Translations under genes and position numbers: made by a program
Part shown: piece by piece, positions 12,052-25,900 of the stretch
How positions within the stretch are numbered: the first letter of the stretch is position 1
How the letters are laid out: each line of letters starts with the position of its first letter
NCBI GenBank assembly: GCA_033675265.1
Contig: JAUJYZ010001362.1
Location: 124,001-188,000, forward strand
Length of the DNA stretch: 64,000 nt
Direction: 5' to 3'
Source: Actinostola sp. cb2023
Lineage: Eukaryota > Cnidaria > Anthozoa > Actiniaria > Actinostolidae
The notes under the pieces: model-generated
What the model was told of the DNA's origin: nothing
The model's database searches: none
What the model saw: only the letters and a program-made list of their open reading frames with translations

Positions 12052-15000
12052 GGGGGGGGGGGGGGAGGCAGGAGGGAGGGAGGCTAAAGAATCTAATTGA
12101 ACTAATTGACGATCTAACACTACGAACGTTGATCTGTTTCAGAGTCTGTTACTGATTTTGTTCGACTACGAGCGAATGCGCAGAAATCTACTATCAAGTC
12201 TTCCTACGATGCAAGATGGAAATCTACTACTCTATCACCAGTCAATAATAGACCTTACAGTCACAAGACAGCGTTTCTGCCAGGACAACAAATATGTACC
12301 CATACCATGGTACGAACCTACCTAAAGCTGAACCAAAACCAAAGAATGATAGAATAACTTACAGTCACAAGACAGCGTTCTCTGCCAGGACAACAAGTAT
12401 GTACCCATACCATGGTACGAACCTACCTAAAGCTGAACCAAAACCAAAGAATGATAGAATAACTTACAGTCACAAGCAGCGTTCTCTGCCAGGACAACAA
12501 GTATGTACCCATACCATGGTACGAACCTACCTAAAGCTGAACCAAAACCAAAGAATGATAAAATAACTTACAGTCACAAGACAGCGTTCTCTGCCAGGAC
12601 AACAAGTATGTACCCATACCATGGTACGAACCTACCTAAAGCTGAACCAAAACCAAAGAATGATAAAATAACTTACAGTCACAAGACAGCGTTCTCTGCC
12701 AGGACAACAAGTATGTACCCATACCATGGTACGAACCTACCTAAAGCTGAACCAAAACCAAAGAATGATAGAATAACTTACAGTCACAAGACAGCGTTCT
12801 CTGCCAGGACAACAAGTATGTACCCATACCATGGTACGAACCTACCTAAAGCTGAACCAAAACCAAAGACTGATAAAATAACTTACAGTCACAAGGCAGC
12901 GTTCTCTGCCAGGACAACAAGTATGTACCCATACCATGGTACGAACCTACCTAAAGCTGAACCAAAACCAAAGAATGATAGAATAACTTACAGTCACAAG
13001 ACAGCGTTCTCTGCCAGGACAATAAGTATGTACCCATACCATGGTACGAACCTACCTAAAGCTGAACCAAAACCAAAGACTGATAGAATAAACTTACAGT
13101 CACAAGACAGCGTTCTCTGCCAGGACAACAAGTATGTACCCATATCATGGTACGAACCTACCTAAAGCTGAACCAAAACCAAAGACTGATAGAATAACTT
13201 ACAGTCACAAGACAGTGTTCTCTGCCAGGACAACAAGTATGTACCCATACCATGGTACGAACCTACCTAAAGCTGAACCAAAACCAAAGAATGATAGAAT
13301 AACTTACAGTCACAAGGCAGCGTTCTCTGCCAGGACAACAAGTATGTACCCATACCATGGTACGAACCTACCTAAAGCTGAACCAAAACCAAAGAATGAT
13401 AGAATAACTTACAGTCACAAGACAGCGTTCTCTGCCAGGACAATAAGTATGTACCCATACCATGGTACGAACCTACCTAAAGCTGAACCAAAACCAAAGA
13501 CTGATAGAATAACTTACAGTCACAAGGCAGCGTTCTCTGCCAGGACAACAAGTATGTACCCATACCATGGTACGAACCTACCTAAAGCTGAACCAAAACC
13601 AAAGACTGATAGAATAACTTACAGTCACAAGACAGCGTTCTCTGCCAGGACAAGAAGTATGTACCCATACCATGGTACGAACCTACCTAAAGCTGAACCA
13701 AAACCAAAGACTGATAGAATAACTTACAGTCACAAGACAGCGTTCTCTGCCAGGACAACAAGTATGTACCCATACCATGGTACGAACCTACCTAAAGCTG
13801 AACCAAAACCAAAGACTGATAAAATAACTTACAGTCACAAGACAGCGTTCTCTGCCAGGACAACAAGTATGTACCCATACCATGGTACGAACCTACCTAA
13901 AGCTGAACCAAAACCAAAGACTGATAGAATAACTTACAGTCACAAGACAGCGTTCTCTGCCAGGACAATAAGTATGTACCCATACCATGGTACGAACCTA
14001 CCTAAAGCTGAACCAAAACCAAAGACTGATAGAATAACTTACAGTCACAAGGCAGCGTTCTCTGCCAGGACAAGAAGTATGTACCCATACCATGGTACGA
14101 ACCTACCTAAAGCTGAACCAAAACCAAAGACTGATAGAATAACTTACAGTCACAAGGCAGCGTTCTCTGCCAGGACAACAAGTATGTACCCATACCATGG
14201 TACGAACCTACCTAAAGCTGAACCAAAACCAAAGAATGATAGAATAACTTACAGTCACAAGACAGCGTTCTCTGCCAGGACAATAAGTATGTACCCATAC
14301 CATGGTACGAACCTACCTAAAGCTGAACCAAAACCAAAGACTGATAGAATAACTTACAGTCACAAGACAGCGTTCTCTGCCAGGACAACAAGTATGTACC
14401 CATACCATGGTACGAACCTACCTCAAGCTGAACCAAAACCAAAGAATGATAGAATAACTTACAGTCACAAGACAGCGTTCTCTGCCAGGACAACAAGTAT
14501 GTACCCATACCATGGTACGAACCTACCTAAAGCTGTACCAAAACCAAAGAATGATAGAATAACTTACAGTCACAAGGCAGCGTTCTCTGCCAGGACAACA
14601 AGTATGTACCCATACCATGGTACGAACCTACCTAAAGCTGAACCAAAACCAAAGACTGATAGAATAACTTACAGTCACAAGACAGTGTTCTCTGCCAGGA
14701 CAACAAGTATGTACCCATACCATGGTACGAACCTACCTAAAGCTGAACCAAAACCAAAGAATGATAGAATAACTTACAGTCACAAGACAGCGTTCTCTGC
14801 CAGGACAATAAGTATGTACCCATACCATGGTACGAACCTACCTAAAGCTGAACCAAAACCAAAGAATGATAGAATAACTTACAGTCACAAGACAGCGTTC
14901 TCTGCCAGGACAATAAGTATGTACCCATACCATGGTACGAACCTACCTAAAGCTGAACCAAAACCAAAGAATGATAGAATAACTTACAGTCACAAGACAG

Positions 15001-18000
15001 CGTTCTCTGCCAGGACAATAAGTATGTACCCATACCATGGTACGAACCTACCTAAAGCTGAACCAAAACCAAAGAATGATAGAATAACTTACAGTCACAA
15101 GACAGTGTTCTCTGCCAGGACAACAAGTATGTACCCATACCATGGTACGAACCTACCTAAAGCTGAACCAAAACCAAAGAATGATAGAATAACTTACAGT
15201 CACAAGACAGCGTTCTCTGCCAGGACAACAAGTATGTACCCATACCATGGTACGAACCTACCTAAAGCTGAACCAAAACCAAAGAATGATAGAATAACTT
15301 ACAGTCACAAGACAGCGTTCTCTGCCAGGACAACAAGTATGTACCCATACCATGGTACGAACCTACCTAAAGCTGAACCAAAACCAAAGAATGATAGAAT
15401 AACTTACAGTCACAAGACAGCGTTTTCTGCCAGGACAACAAGTATGTACCCATACCATGGTACGAACCTACCTAAAGCTGAACCAAAACCAAAGAATGAT
15501 AGAATAACTTACAGTCACAAGACAGCGTTCTCTGCCAGGACAATAAGTATGTACCCATACCATGGTACGAACCTACCTAAAGCTGAACCAAAACCAAAGA
15601 CTGATAGAATAACTTACAGTCACAAGGCAGCGTTCTCTGCCAGGACAACAAGTATGTACCCATACCATGGTACGAACCTACCTAAAGCTGAACCAAAACC
15701 AAAGAATGATAGAATAACTTACAGTCACAAGGCAGCGTTCTCTGCCAGGACAAGAAGTATGTCCCCATACCATGGTACGAACCTACCTAAAGCTGAACCA
15801 AAACCAAAGACTGATAGAATAACTTACAGTCACAAGACAGCGTTCTCTGCCAGGACAACAAGTATGTACCCATACCATGGTACGAACCTACCTAAAGCTG
15901 AACCAAAACCAAAGACTGATAGAATAACTTACAGTCACAAGACAGCGTTCTCTGCCAGGACAACAAGTATGTACCCATACCATGGTACGAACCTACCTAA
16001 AGCTGAACCAAAACCAAAGAATGATAGAATAACTTACAGTCACAAGACAGCGTTCTCTGCCAGGACAACAAGTATGTACCCATACCATGGTACGAACCTA
16101 CCTAAAGCTGAACCAAAACCAAAGACTGATAAAATAACTTACAGTCACAAGGCAGCGTTCTCTGCCAGGACAACAAGTATGTACCCATACCATGGTACGA
16201 ACCTACCTAAAGCTGAACCAAAACCAAAGACTGATAGAATAACTTACAGTCACAAGACAGCGTTCTCTGCCAGGACAACAAGTATGTACCCATACCATGG
16301 TACGAACCTACCTAAAGCTGAACCAAAACCAAAGAATGATAGAATAACTTACAGTCACAAGACAGCGTTCTCTGCCAGGACAACAAGTATGTACCCATAC
16401 CATGGTACGAACCTACCTAAAGCTGAACCAAAACCAAAGAATGATAGAATAACTTACAGTCACAAGGCAGCGTTCTCTGCCAGGACAACAAGTATGTACC
16501 CATACCATGGTACGAACCTACCTAAAGCTGAACCAAACCAAAGACTGATAAAATAACTTACAGTCACAAGACAGCGTTCTCTGCCAGGACAACAAGTATG
16601 TACCCATACCATGGTACGAACCTACCTAAAGCTGAACCAAAACCAAAGACTGATAGAATAACTTACAGTCACAAGACAGCGTTCTCTGCCAGGACAACAA
16701 GTATGTACCCATACCATGGTACGAACCTACCTAAAGCTGAACCAAAACCAAAGAATGATAGAAATAACTTACAGTCACAAGACAGCGTTCTCTGCCAGGA
16801 CAACAAGTATGTACCCATACCATGGTACGAACCTACCTAAAGCTGAACCAAAACCAAAGACTGATAGAATAACTTACAGTCACAAGGCAGCGTTCTCTGC
16901 CAGGACAACAAGTATGTACCCATACCATGGTACGAACCTACCTAAAGCTGAACCAAAACCAAAGAATGATAGAATAACTTACAGTCACAAGGCAGCGTTC
17001 TCTGCCAGGACAACAAGTATGTACCCATACCATGGTACGAACCTACCTAAAGCTGAACCAAAACCAAAGACTGATAAAATAACTTACAGTCACAAGGCAG
17101 CGTTCTCTGCCAGGACAACAAATATGTACCCATACCATGGTACGAACCTACCTAAAGCTGAACCAAAACCAAAGAATGATAGAATAACTTACAGTCACAA
17201 GACAGCGTTCTCTGCCAGGACAACAAATATGTACCCATACCATGGTACGAACCTACCTAAAGCTGAACCAAAACCAAAGACTGATAGAATAACTTACAGT
17301 CACAAGACAGCGTTCTCTGCCAGGACAACAAGTATGTACCCATACCATGGTACGAACCTACCTAAAGCTGAACCAAAACCAAAGACTGATAGAATAACTT
17401 ACAGTCACAAGACAGCGTTCTCTGCCAGGACAATAAGTATGTACCCATACCATGGTACGAACCTACCTAAAGCTGAACCAAAACCAAAGACTGATAGAAT
17501 AACTTACAGTCACAAGACAGCGTTCTCTGCCAGGACAACAAGTATGTACCCATACCATGGTACGAACCTACCTAAAGCTGAACCAAAACCAAAGACTGAT
17601 AAAATAACTTACAGTCACAAGACAGCGTTCTCTGCCAGGACAACAAGTATGTACCCATACCATGGTACGAACCTACCTAAAGCTGAACCAAAACCAAAGA
17701 CTGATAGAATAACTTACAGTCACAAGACAGCGTTCTCTGCCAGGACAACAAGTATGTACCCATACCATGGTACGAACCTACCTAAAGCTGAACCAAAACC
17801 AAAGACTGATAGAATAACTTACAGTCACAAGACAGCGTTCTCTGCCAGGACAATAAGTATGTACCCATACCATGGTACGAACCTACCTAAAGCTGAACCA
17901 AAACCAAAGACTGATAGAATAACTTACAGTCACAAGACAGCGTTCTCTGCCAGGACAACAAGTATGTACCCATATCATGGTACGAACCTACCTAAAGCTG

Positions 18001-21000
18001 AACCAAAACCAAAGAATGATAGAATAACTTACAGTCACAAGACAGCGTTCTCTGCCAGGACAACAAGTATGTACCCATACCATGGTACGAACCTACCTAA
18101 AGCTGAACCAAAACCAAAGACTGATAGAATAACTTACAGTCACAAGACAGCGTTCTCTGCCAGGACAACAAATATGTACCCATACCATGGTACGAACCTA
18201 CCTAAAGCTGAACCAAAACCAAAGAATGATAGAATAACTTACAGTCACAAGACAGCGTTCTCTGCCAGGACAACAAGTATGTACCCATACCATGGTACGA
18301 ACCTACCTAAAGCTGAACCAAAACCAAAGAATGATAGAATAACTTACAGTCACAAGACAGCGTTCTCTGCCAGGACAACAAGTATGTACCCATACCATGG
18401 TACGAACCTACCTAAAGCTGAACCAAAACCAAAGACTGATAGAATAACTTACAGTCACAAGGCAGCGTTCTCTGCCAGGACAACAAGTATGTACCCATAC
18501 CATGGTACGAACCTACCTAAAGCTGAACCAAAACCAAAGAATGATAGAATAACTTACAGTCACAAGACAGCGTTCTCTGCCAGGACAATAAGTATGTACC
18601 CATATCATGGTACGAACCTACCTAAAGCTGAACCAAAACCAAAGACTGATAGAATAACTTACAGTCACAAGGCAGCGTTCTCTGCCAGGACAACAAATAT
18701 GTACCCATACCATGGTACGAACCTACCTAAAGCTGAACCAAAACCAAAGAATGATAGAATAACTTACAGTCACAAGACAGCGTTCTCTGCCAGGACAACA
18801 AGTATGTACCCATACCATGGTACGAACCTACCTAAAGCTGAACCAAAACCAAAGAATGATAGAATAACTTACAGTCACAAGACAGTGTTCTCTGCCAGGA
18901 CAACAAGTATGTACCCATACCATGGTACGAACCTACCTAAAGCTGAACCAAAACCAAAGACTGATAAAAGTTTTAAACATTTGATCACAAGAAATCAAGA
19001 AAAGTTGAATTTACGTCCGAGTTCCAAGAAAGACCAGAAACAATTCAATCTATCGAAGAAGCGAGAAGTAGAAAATAATAAAACAACAACTAGAAATGAT
19101 CTTAACGTGGCGGGTTTTCGGGATGAACGACAAGTGAAAACACCACAAGATTACTGTCCCGAAAATGTTCTTGACAAGAAACGATGGTGGAGTTATGGCA
19201 CGTGTTTTCCACATCAGCCCAGCAAGGAGTCGTGCAACTACGCAAACCAACTCTTCAGTTTGGATAAAACTTTGTCTAAGTGCAAATATGACGTCACGAG
19301 AATAATTTGTGACGTCAAGGTCGCACGACGAGGAAACGATCCCGCTTCGTTTAGTGTGCAGTGTGACTCAGCCCTTTGTGAAGAAAACAGTAAAAACACA
19401 AAGATTTCAGTTTCAATCGTCGACTTCGAAGATGGCGTAATTAAAGTTGTAGAGGAATTCAATTCTATTGAAAAACTGAGACAAAAACTGCCAGATTTAA
19501 TTCACGAGACATTAGAGACGAAATGTAACTTTGTGGTTCTGCGTTGCGCATTGAAAATAAATTTCACAATGGTCTCCCAGGAAGAATGGGTCCAAATCAC
19601 GTGACAAGAATCGTCTGAATGTGAACATTCTTCTTCTTGACTCGATATCGCGGGCTCACTTCTATCGTTCCTTACCTAAAACAGTCGAGGTTTTCAAATC
19701 GTGGAAGAATAATCCAACGCGGGCTCAAGTCTTTGATTTCGATTTGTTTCAAGCTCTCGAGGTGCATACCGCTGAGAACACGCATGCGCTCTTCACCGGT
19801 AGCCTCTTCCCGCTCAATTTAAGGAACAAGAAAGACAATTCAGTCAACCCAGGAACCATGTTTGGCGCGTTTCACAAAGTGGGCTATCAAACGATGTGGC
19901 AGGAAGACTTGTGCTGGAAGGGAGTCTGGGGTCTAATGATAGACTTGGTCGCGAGGGACTGGTTAGAATTGCAAAAGAAAATAAAAGATCACTTTATCGA
20001 TCACACAGGTAACGTGTTTGCATTGCATATTTACAAGTTATTCTGAGTAACTTTTACTTATTATCAGTTCTTCGTTTTTTCTAAGTTTGTAAATTCTCTG
20101 TCATCATTTTAAGGTAATAAAGTTGTTGTTATGACGACTGTCGTGCATTTTTAAGTTTCCCGCGCTCAGAGCGTTTTCTTAATTAACTGCTCCATCAATG
20201 TTTTTCAGGTGTTACTCACTCAAGCTGTGAGATCCTCGATTCGTACGGTGTCAGGTCTCCATTCATGGGTCCAACAGGCAACCAGATTTGCTACAATGGT
20301 CACTTCCAACATTCGTACTTACTAAACTACACATTGGATACACTCAAGGCCATCGGGTCCGACCCACACGCCCTGCCGCTATTTGCTTATATGAGCTTAA
20401 ATGTTGGTCACGACCACATTGGAAGACGAATTCAAACACTGGACAACGCCCTAGTGCAGTATATCAATGAACTGTCCCTTAGTGAAGACACTATCACCAT
20501 CATGTTAGCAGATCACGGCAATACTTACACAAGATATACTATTACAATCGCTGAGGGTCGCTTTGAAATGTTTCATCCACATCTCTTCATTATCATCCCC
20601 AATAAAGTAGCGAATCGTTTAGGTAAAGAAGCTCTTAACGCGTTAACTATTAACCAACATCGACTGGTGAATGTCATCGATCTGCATCATTCAATAATGG
20701 CATTGCTTGACCCCTTAACTGGGCGTGTCAGTCCAAGGGGTCTTTTTACACCCATTTCTGCTAACCGCACGTGCAATGACATGGAACTTCGAATGCCGAA
20801 TCTCTGTGTGTGTGAAGGATGGGATACACCTGCAACTAATGACTCATTTAAAATCGCGTTCGTAGAGTTTGCTGTGGGGCAGCTTAACAATCTCCTAGAA
20901 GAACAATTCCAGAAATCACTACAGCAAAATCGAAGCTCAATAATTCAACGATCATGTGTTCGATTGTATGCAGTTCGGTTTGGTAGCGTTCGAGAACGAC

Positions 21001-22007
21001 AAGACTCCGCACGTGGTTCACTAGTTACATCAATGGATATCTACGTTCCTGCTGGAAATGTCGTCAGTCAAAAGGAGGACGTTTTTCACGTAGAAATCGA
21101 ATCACATCAGTTTCCAGGAAAACCATCATTAAATATGAGACTTCTTCACTTTGATCGAATGACGATGTACGGGAAATACGGCGTGTGCGCAGATCAAGGA
21201 GTTTCTTTGAAACTGTGCGTGTGTTCCTCACCTCAAGGTCCCACCTCACCCCACCCTACACACTTCCTGGGGAGAAAACCGACTGTGACTAAAATCGACA
21301 AATGTGTTTTTCTGTTGACGCGACAGCATGTTGAGCGGGATAGGGCTTCACCACGACCACTAGTTTTCGCTTACGAACTTGTCAACATTTGTCTGGACAA
21401 ACGTTTGATTGTATCAGTAGAAGCGAAGTTGTACAATATTAAACTCTCTCGAAATGTTCCCTTCAAAGTCGGCGTTCCTCCAGGAAGCACCACATTTGTT
21501 TTGTCAGCAAAGAAAGACTATGAACATTGGAAGAGCAGCATTGATGTCACTGTGAAGACACACACAGACGTCAAAGAAAGACTATGAACATTGGAAGAGC
21601 AGCATTGATGTCACTGTGAAGACACACACAGACGTCAAAGAAAGACTATGAACATTGGAAGAGCAGCATTGATGTCACTGTGAAGACACACACAGACGTC
21701 AAAGAAAGACTATGAACATTGGAAGAGCAGCATTGATGTCACTGTGAAGACACACACAGACGTCAAAGAAAGACTATGAACATTGGAAGAGCAGCATTGA
21801 TGTCACTGTGAAGACACACAGAATTTCTTCCCCAAAACACAATACTGTGATCTCGGAAAGGGGACTGCAACAAGATCAGTGAGAACAGGTCTAGAACCAA
21901 CGCCCATTGAACTTCATAATAACAACCCAACGTGCTGCGTTTGCCAGAATGGATGGATAGAAAAAGGTCAACGCGATTGCCATGCAACACTCACTCTTTA
22001 CGGTTGA
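11081..22007 (+). CDS. DUF229 / alkaline-phosphatase-superfamily type II membrane protein with giant repeat stalk (frame-interrupted)
   Basis: Exon 1, 11081-11246, begins MGRFLSLRRRLGWFGV and has a single membrane segment (IIVTAMFLCSVFILVL), a type II signal anchor suggesting Golgi or cell surface. Exon 2, 12143-20008, carries 64 copies of a 35-residue unit, a Cys-containing N-terminal domain (19140-19570), then NILLLDSISRAHFYRSLPKT, the usual start of the DUF229 hydrolase fold. Exon 3, from 20209, continues GVTHSSCEILDSYG and includes NVGHDHIGRR and the metal-site motif LADHG. Both introns are phase 1. The ORF stops at 21587 inside a 64-bp tandem duplication; an open frame beyond the duplication runs to 22007 with a Cys-rich end (CCVCQNGWIEKGQRDC), likely the original C-terminus. 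Frame also changes near 12282, 12475, 13090, 16535, 16763 and 19570-19604, with net shift zero across exon 2. Either consensus errors or a decaying gene. The substrate is unknown; relatives are predicted sulfatase/phosphatase-like enzymes. Confidence 0.8.
11361..11501. mobile_element. 141-bp TA-flanked MITE (GAGTG family) in intron 1 of the DUF229-like gene
   Basis: Flanking TA at 11359-11360 and 11502-11503. Terminal inverted repeats GAGTGCAAACCATATGTCCG and its near complement. The middle repeats TAGTACTAAATAG. It has the same length and terminal pattern (GAGTG, then CGTGAAACA) as 25303-25443. Confidence 0.85.
12010..12075 (+). repeat. Poly-G tract in intron 1 of the DUF229-like gene
   Basis: More than 50 G with two A interruptions, about 70-130 bases before the exon 2 acceptor. 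It could form G-quadruplexes. Confidence 0.9.
12255..18967 (+). repeat. 105-bp coding minisatellite, 64 copies (35-residue Pro/Ser/Thr/Lys-rich unit)
   Basis: The spacing from the first to the last MYPYHG start (12294 to 18909) is exactly 63 x 105 bases. Each unit encodes 35 residues starting MYPYHGTNLPKAEPKPK. It contains eight Ser/Thr and four Pro and is strongly basic, as expected for an O-glycosylated extended stalk. Variation is confined to a few sites: N or T at position 18, R or K at 20, T or A at 27, T, I or R at 34, S or N at 35. The main frame is the only one open through the array. Single-base indels near 12282, 12475, 13090, 16535 and 16763 shift it, three of them within short A runs. 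Confidence 0.97.
21521..21830 (+). repeat. 64-bp tandem duplication, about 5 copies, truncating the DUF229 ORF
   Basis: The unit beginning TGAACATTGGAAGAGCAGCA recurs at 21521, 21585, 21649, 21713 and 21777. Because 64 is not a multiple of three, the reading frame ends with a TGA in the second copy (21587). After the last copy an open frame in the original phase runs to 22007 and encodes the Cys-rich tail. The last copy is also altered in its CACACA run. Confidence 0.95.
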
Positions 22008-22921
22008 ACATACTTTATTTCTAAAACTTTACAGACAATGGCTGAATTATGTCAAAGATTACAAAGTCAATCATTTAAAAAACTTATTCTCAAGTCTAAA
22101 ATATGTGCAAAATGACGATTTACAAACATTACAAAAAGTACTTATATTTATTTACAGTATGCAGCAAAAGCTTATTTGTTTATTAAAACTATATTTTAAT
22201 AAAACTTACGTATTTTTTTTGGTAAATATGTCTATAAACCTTGGCAATGTTAACAATGCCAAAAGTACCTCAGGGTAAATGTTGAGATTTTTCTTACATT
22301 TATATATTATATTTATAAATGTATATAATAGCTGGTAGTCACAAAGGTAACTTTAAATGGGTATACTCTGTACGTTAAATGACATTTACGAATAAGAATT
22401 CATTTCAAGTGACATACATGTACAGGTTTAAATATATGCTCCAAATACCTATTATTATTATTATTATTATTAAAACAGTTTCTTTTTTTTTTGTATAGCA
22501 AAAACCATTCTAATATTTTAATATGTACATTACCAGGCAGCTATAAAGGTATGAACGCTTATCGTATTCATTAATAATTCATCACAATAGAAATCGTAAC
22601 ATGTGGCAGATTTTGTAAAGAGGATACAAAATCGTCTTGATTTGCATAGACTTTAACTTTGATTTTCTCGGCCAAACTTACTGGTATCTTGAAAATTATA
22701 GTAGAACATCATTTTATACATCTGTGCATATATATGATAAGTAATATACAATTCGCAGCTGACTCGGTATGGAAATTCATTATGGTTGCTCATATTGTAT
22801 CTAGTACACATAACTCATTGGGTGGACTGCTGAACAAATTGATGAATGAGATTGATTTAATATAATTAGTACTTGATGTACAGTCTGTAATGTTGTTATT
22901 TATATAAATCTATCTCTATAA
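22008..22921. other. Convergent intergenic region between the DUF229-like gene and paralog B
   Basis: AT-rich. An AATAAA-type signal (TTTTAATAAAACT, about 22194) could serve the plus-strand gene. The two genes converge here. No exon or repeat family recognised. Confidence 0.5.
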
Positions 22922-25900
22922 TCAATCTACCTTGTCAGGAGTCGTTGTTGATGCTCCACCTTCAGAATCTAACTTATCTAACTTTGCTTTAAACTCTCCA
23001 ACTATTTTGAATAACTCTTGGTTCAATTTCAAAATTTGTTCTGCTTCATCTTTAAACTCTTGCTGGCTATTAGTTTTCTGTTCAGGAGGTAACTTTTTCT
23101 CTAAAAGGACTTCCTCTTGTTCTTTCAAAGCTTGTATGTCTTCAAGGAATTTTTTGATAACTTTTTTCATAGCTTGAGTTTCCTTAAATTTGTCTTTCTC
23201 TTCTGTGACTAATTGTTGAAGGCGTGAAATCTCCTCCTTGTCTCTGTCCTTCATTTCTTCTAGAAGTTTTTGTATCTTTTTATTATTGTTATCGTTATCG
23301 TCCAGCCTCTTATCTTTCTCGTTTATTAATTCTTTTAGGTTTTGATTCTCCTTCTTTTGATATTTAAGTTCATTCATGATGATCTCTTGTAGTTTGAGTC
23401 TCAAATTTCCATCGTAGAGCTCCTGTCTTTCTTTTTCAAGTTCTGATGGCGGTGACACAATTCCATAAACTAATTCATTGACAGAAAATGATAATATTGA
23501 TCAATGCTTTTCGGGTTCCCAAACTTTTGAATATTTCTAATGTTTTATTAATTTTTTGCATGACAACATACAGAAAAATAAAATAAAAGACAAAACAAAA
23601 TGGAATGGCAACAATAACACAAACAATACCTTCTTTATTAGAGGATCCACTTGACTGTTGATCCTGAGTACTAGAAAAAAAGCATTGAGATTTTTGAATG
23701 TGAGAAATGAAGTATTATTATTATTAGTACTAGCTGTAAGGAATCTGTGGATTACTAGATAGATAGTTTATTAATCATAAAACTTTGCAGCCAAAAGGCT
23801 GAATTGCATGATTAAGATATATACAATATATGTGATAGTCATGTAAATTAAATCCAGTATAAATTTACTCCTCTCCCCTGATGTAATCTACTATTATATA
23901 TTATAAAATAACTATGATATAACGCGCGCTCTGATTGGCCAAAGGATGCGTATTCCGCGTGCTCTATCAGAGCACACAGCACGCGCGCGCAGATATTCAA
24001 ACATTTTTGCAACAAACAAAATTGAAAACTGTCTTGCTTTAAAATCATAATTGTATTTTATAAAAGAAATAGAAAACTCGGCAGCTGTGCTCTATCGAGT
24101 TATAGAAGCACTTGGGAATTGAAAGAAGACTCGAGAAGTGCGTCTTCTTCTATCGTCTTCTTCCAATTCCCGCGTGCTTCTATAACTCGATAGAGCACGC
24201 TGCCTCGTTTTCTATTTCTTCAATATACACCTCTACCAAGCATAGCAACAATATGACAACTTGTGGTAACAACATGTATGCCAGTTTCCTAAAAATCTTA
24301 CACTGTTTATACATTGTGCCATGGCCATGGAGAGGGGAAGAGAAAGGCTACCATAAAATGGGGGACGGGTAATGGTTGAAATCCATGCTGTACCATAACT
24401 ATTGCACTGTACAGCCGTTACAGCTATAGTTGTATACAGAACGTTGCTGTTTATCACAGCTAGTTGGTCTCACAGGTGTACATTAATTAATTAACTACAA
24501 TGTACTTGTTGAAAGCTATAGCTTGGCACAAATCCTTACCCTTCGGAGTCACTATCTGGTTCATCATGCTCTTCAATCTTTTTGGGTGGATTATCTTCAA
24601 ATTAAGCGTAATAAATGACATTCAGTGGCTAATTAATATGACAATCTTGTTTTGGCTGCCAAGTAATGACAGCTTAAAATTACTGAGTGTGTAATTTGAT
24701 AAAATTATTATTAATTGTTCTTAATTGATGCACTTTCAGAGCATGATCAACTGAAGGGGTCGCTGCAAGAACGGGAATAAGTGACTTGTGATCAAAACCC
24801 AAATTCTCCTTTGAAATTCAAAGAATCTCGAGGAGAATTTAGATTTTGATCAGAGATCACTTACATTGTTCTTGCAGGGAGCCCTTCAACTGATATATTT
24901 TAACTAAATATTACATTCAGTAGAAAATAAATAAATACAGTTTATTTAAATGTACCTCTGTTGTCTCTGTTATTACCATGACCTGATCCCTGCCTTCCTT
25001 TTCCTTTACCAGGTTCTGTTTAAATACCATAAATATACATAATATCAGGGTCAGGTCATTCATGCATGTTGAGTTTCTGACATTATTATCCTATTGCAAA
25101 ATTACTAACTGCACATGTATATAAAATACACATTCACCTACATTGTACCTTGACTTTCTGATCCATATTTCATTATTTCCTTTAATATTTCTACATTTTC
25201 TAGTATTCATACTTTATTTCCCTATTTATATCTTTACTTAACTTTAATTCTTTATAATATGTAGTTTTTCATATAACTAATCCTTAATGTTATCTTGTCT
25301 TAGAGTGATGGCACTTAACCCGTGAAACAGATATTAGCCAAGTAGATATTACTAGACACTAATTCCATTGTTTTCTTTTGTGTTGATTTGACTATTAGTC
25401 ACTAACTATTAGATTTTGTTTCACGGGTTAAGTGCCATCACTCTATCTACCAACTGTAAACACATACAATTATTGTAAACTAGTTTATCTGTCTATCTAG
25501 GTTAGCCATATGGTTATTGTAGATGGCTTGTACCTAAATGTCAGTTTAATTTCTCCTATCAACTTTGTAATATTCTTATCATTATGGTACTAAATAAAAT
25601 ATGTATGTATGTATATGTACAATCTCCAATAATTTGTGCAGGTACAAAAACACAAAAATGTTAAAAATATACAAAATCTACACAACAGTTTATGAATACA
25701 TGTATGCATGTACACCATGAGTACCTTTATAATCAGGGTTTTCTCTGCTTGTTGGTTTCCTTCCATCCACCATTATGTCACTGCCAGAAGCTCCTGTCAG
25801 TAAATACATAAATGGTTAAACAATTTATTCTATAGCATATATTATGGCATCAAATTTGAAATCCTGCACCTGTTTCATTTTGCCCTTTGGATGAAGACTG

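Noticed and set aside
14317..14508. Minus-strand ORF within the 105-bp array
   Set aside because: Antisense shadow of the coding repeat.
12255..18967. CRISPR-like array
   Set aside because: Repeats are contiguous 105-bp coding units without spacers, in an animal gene.
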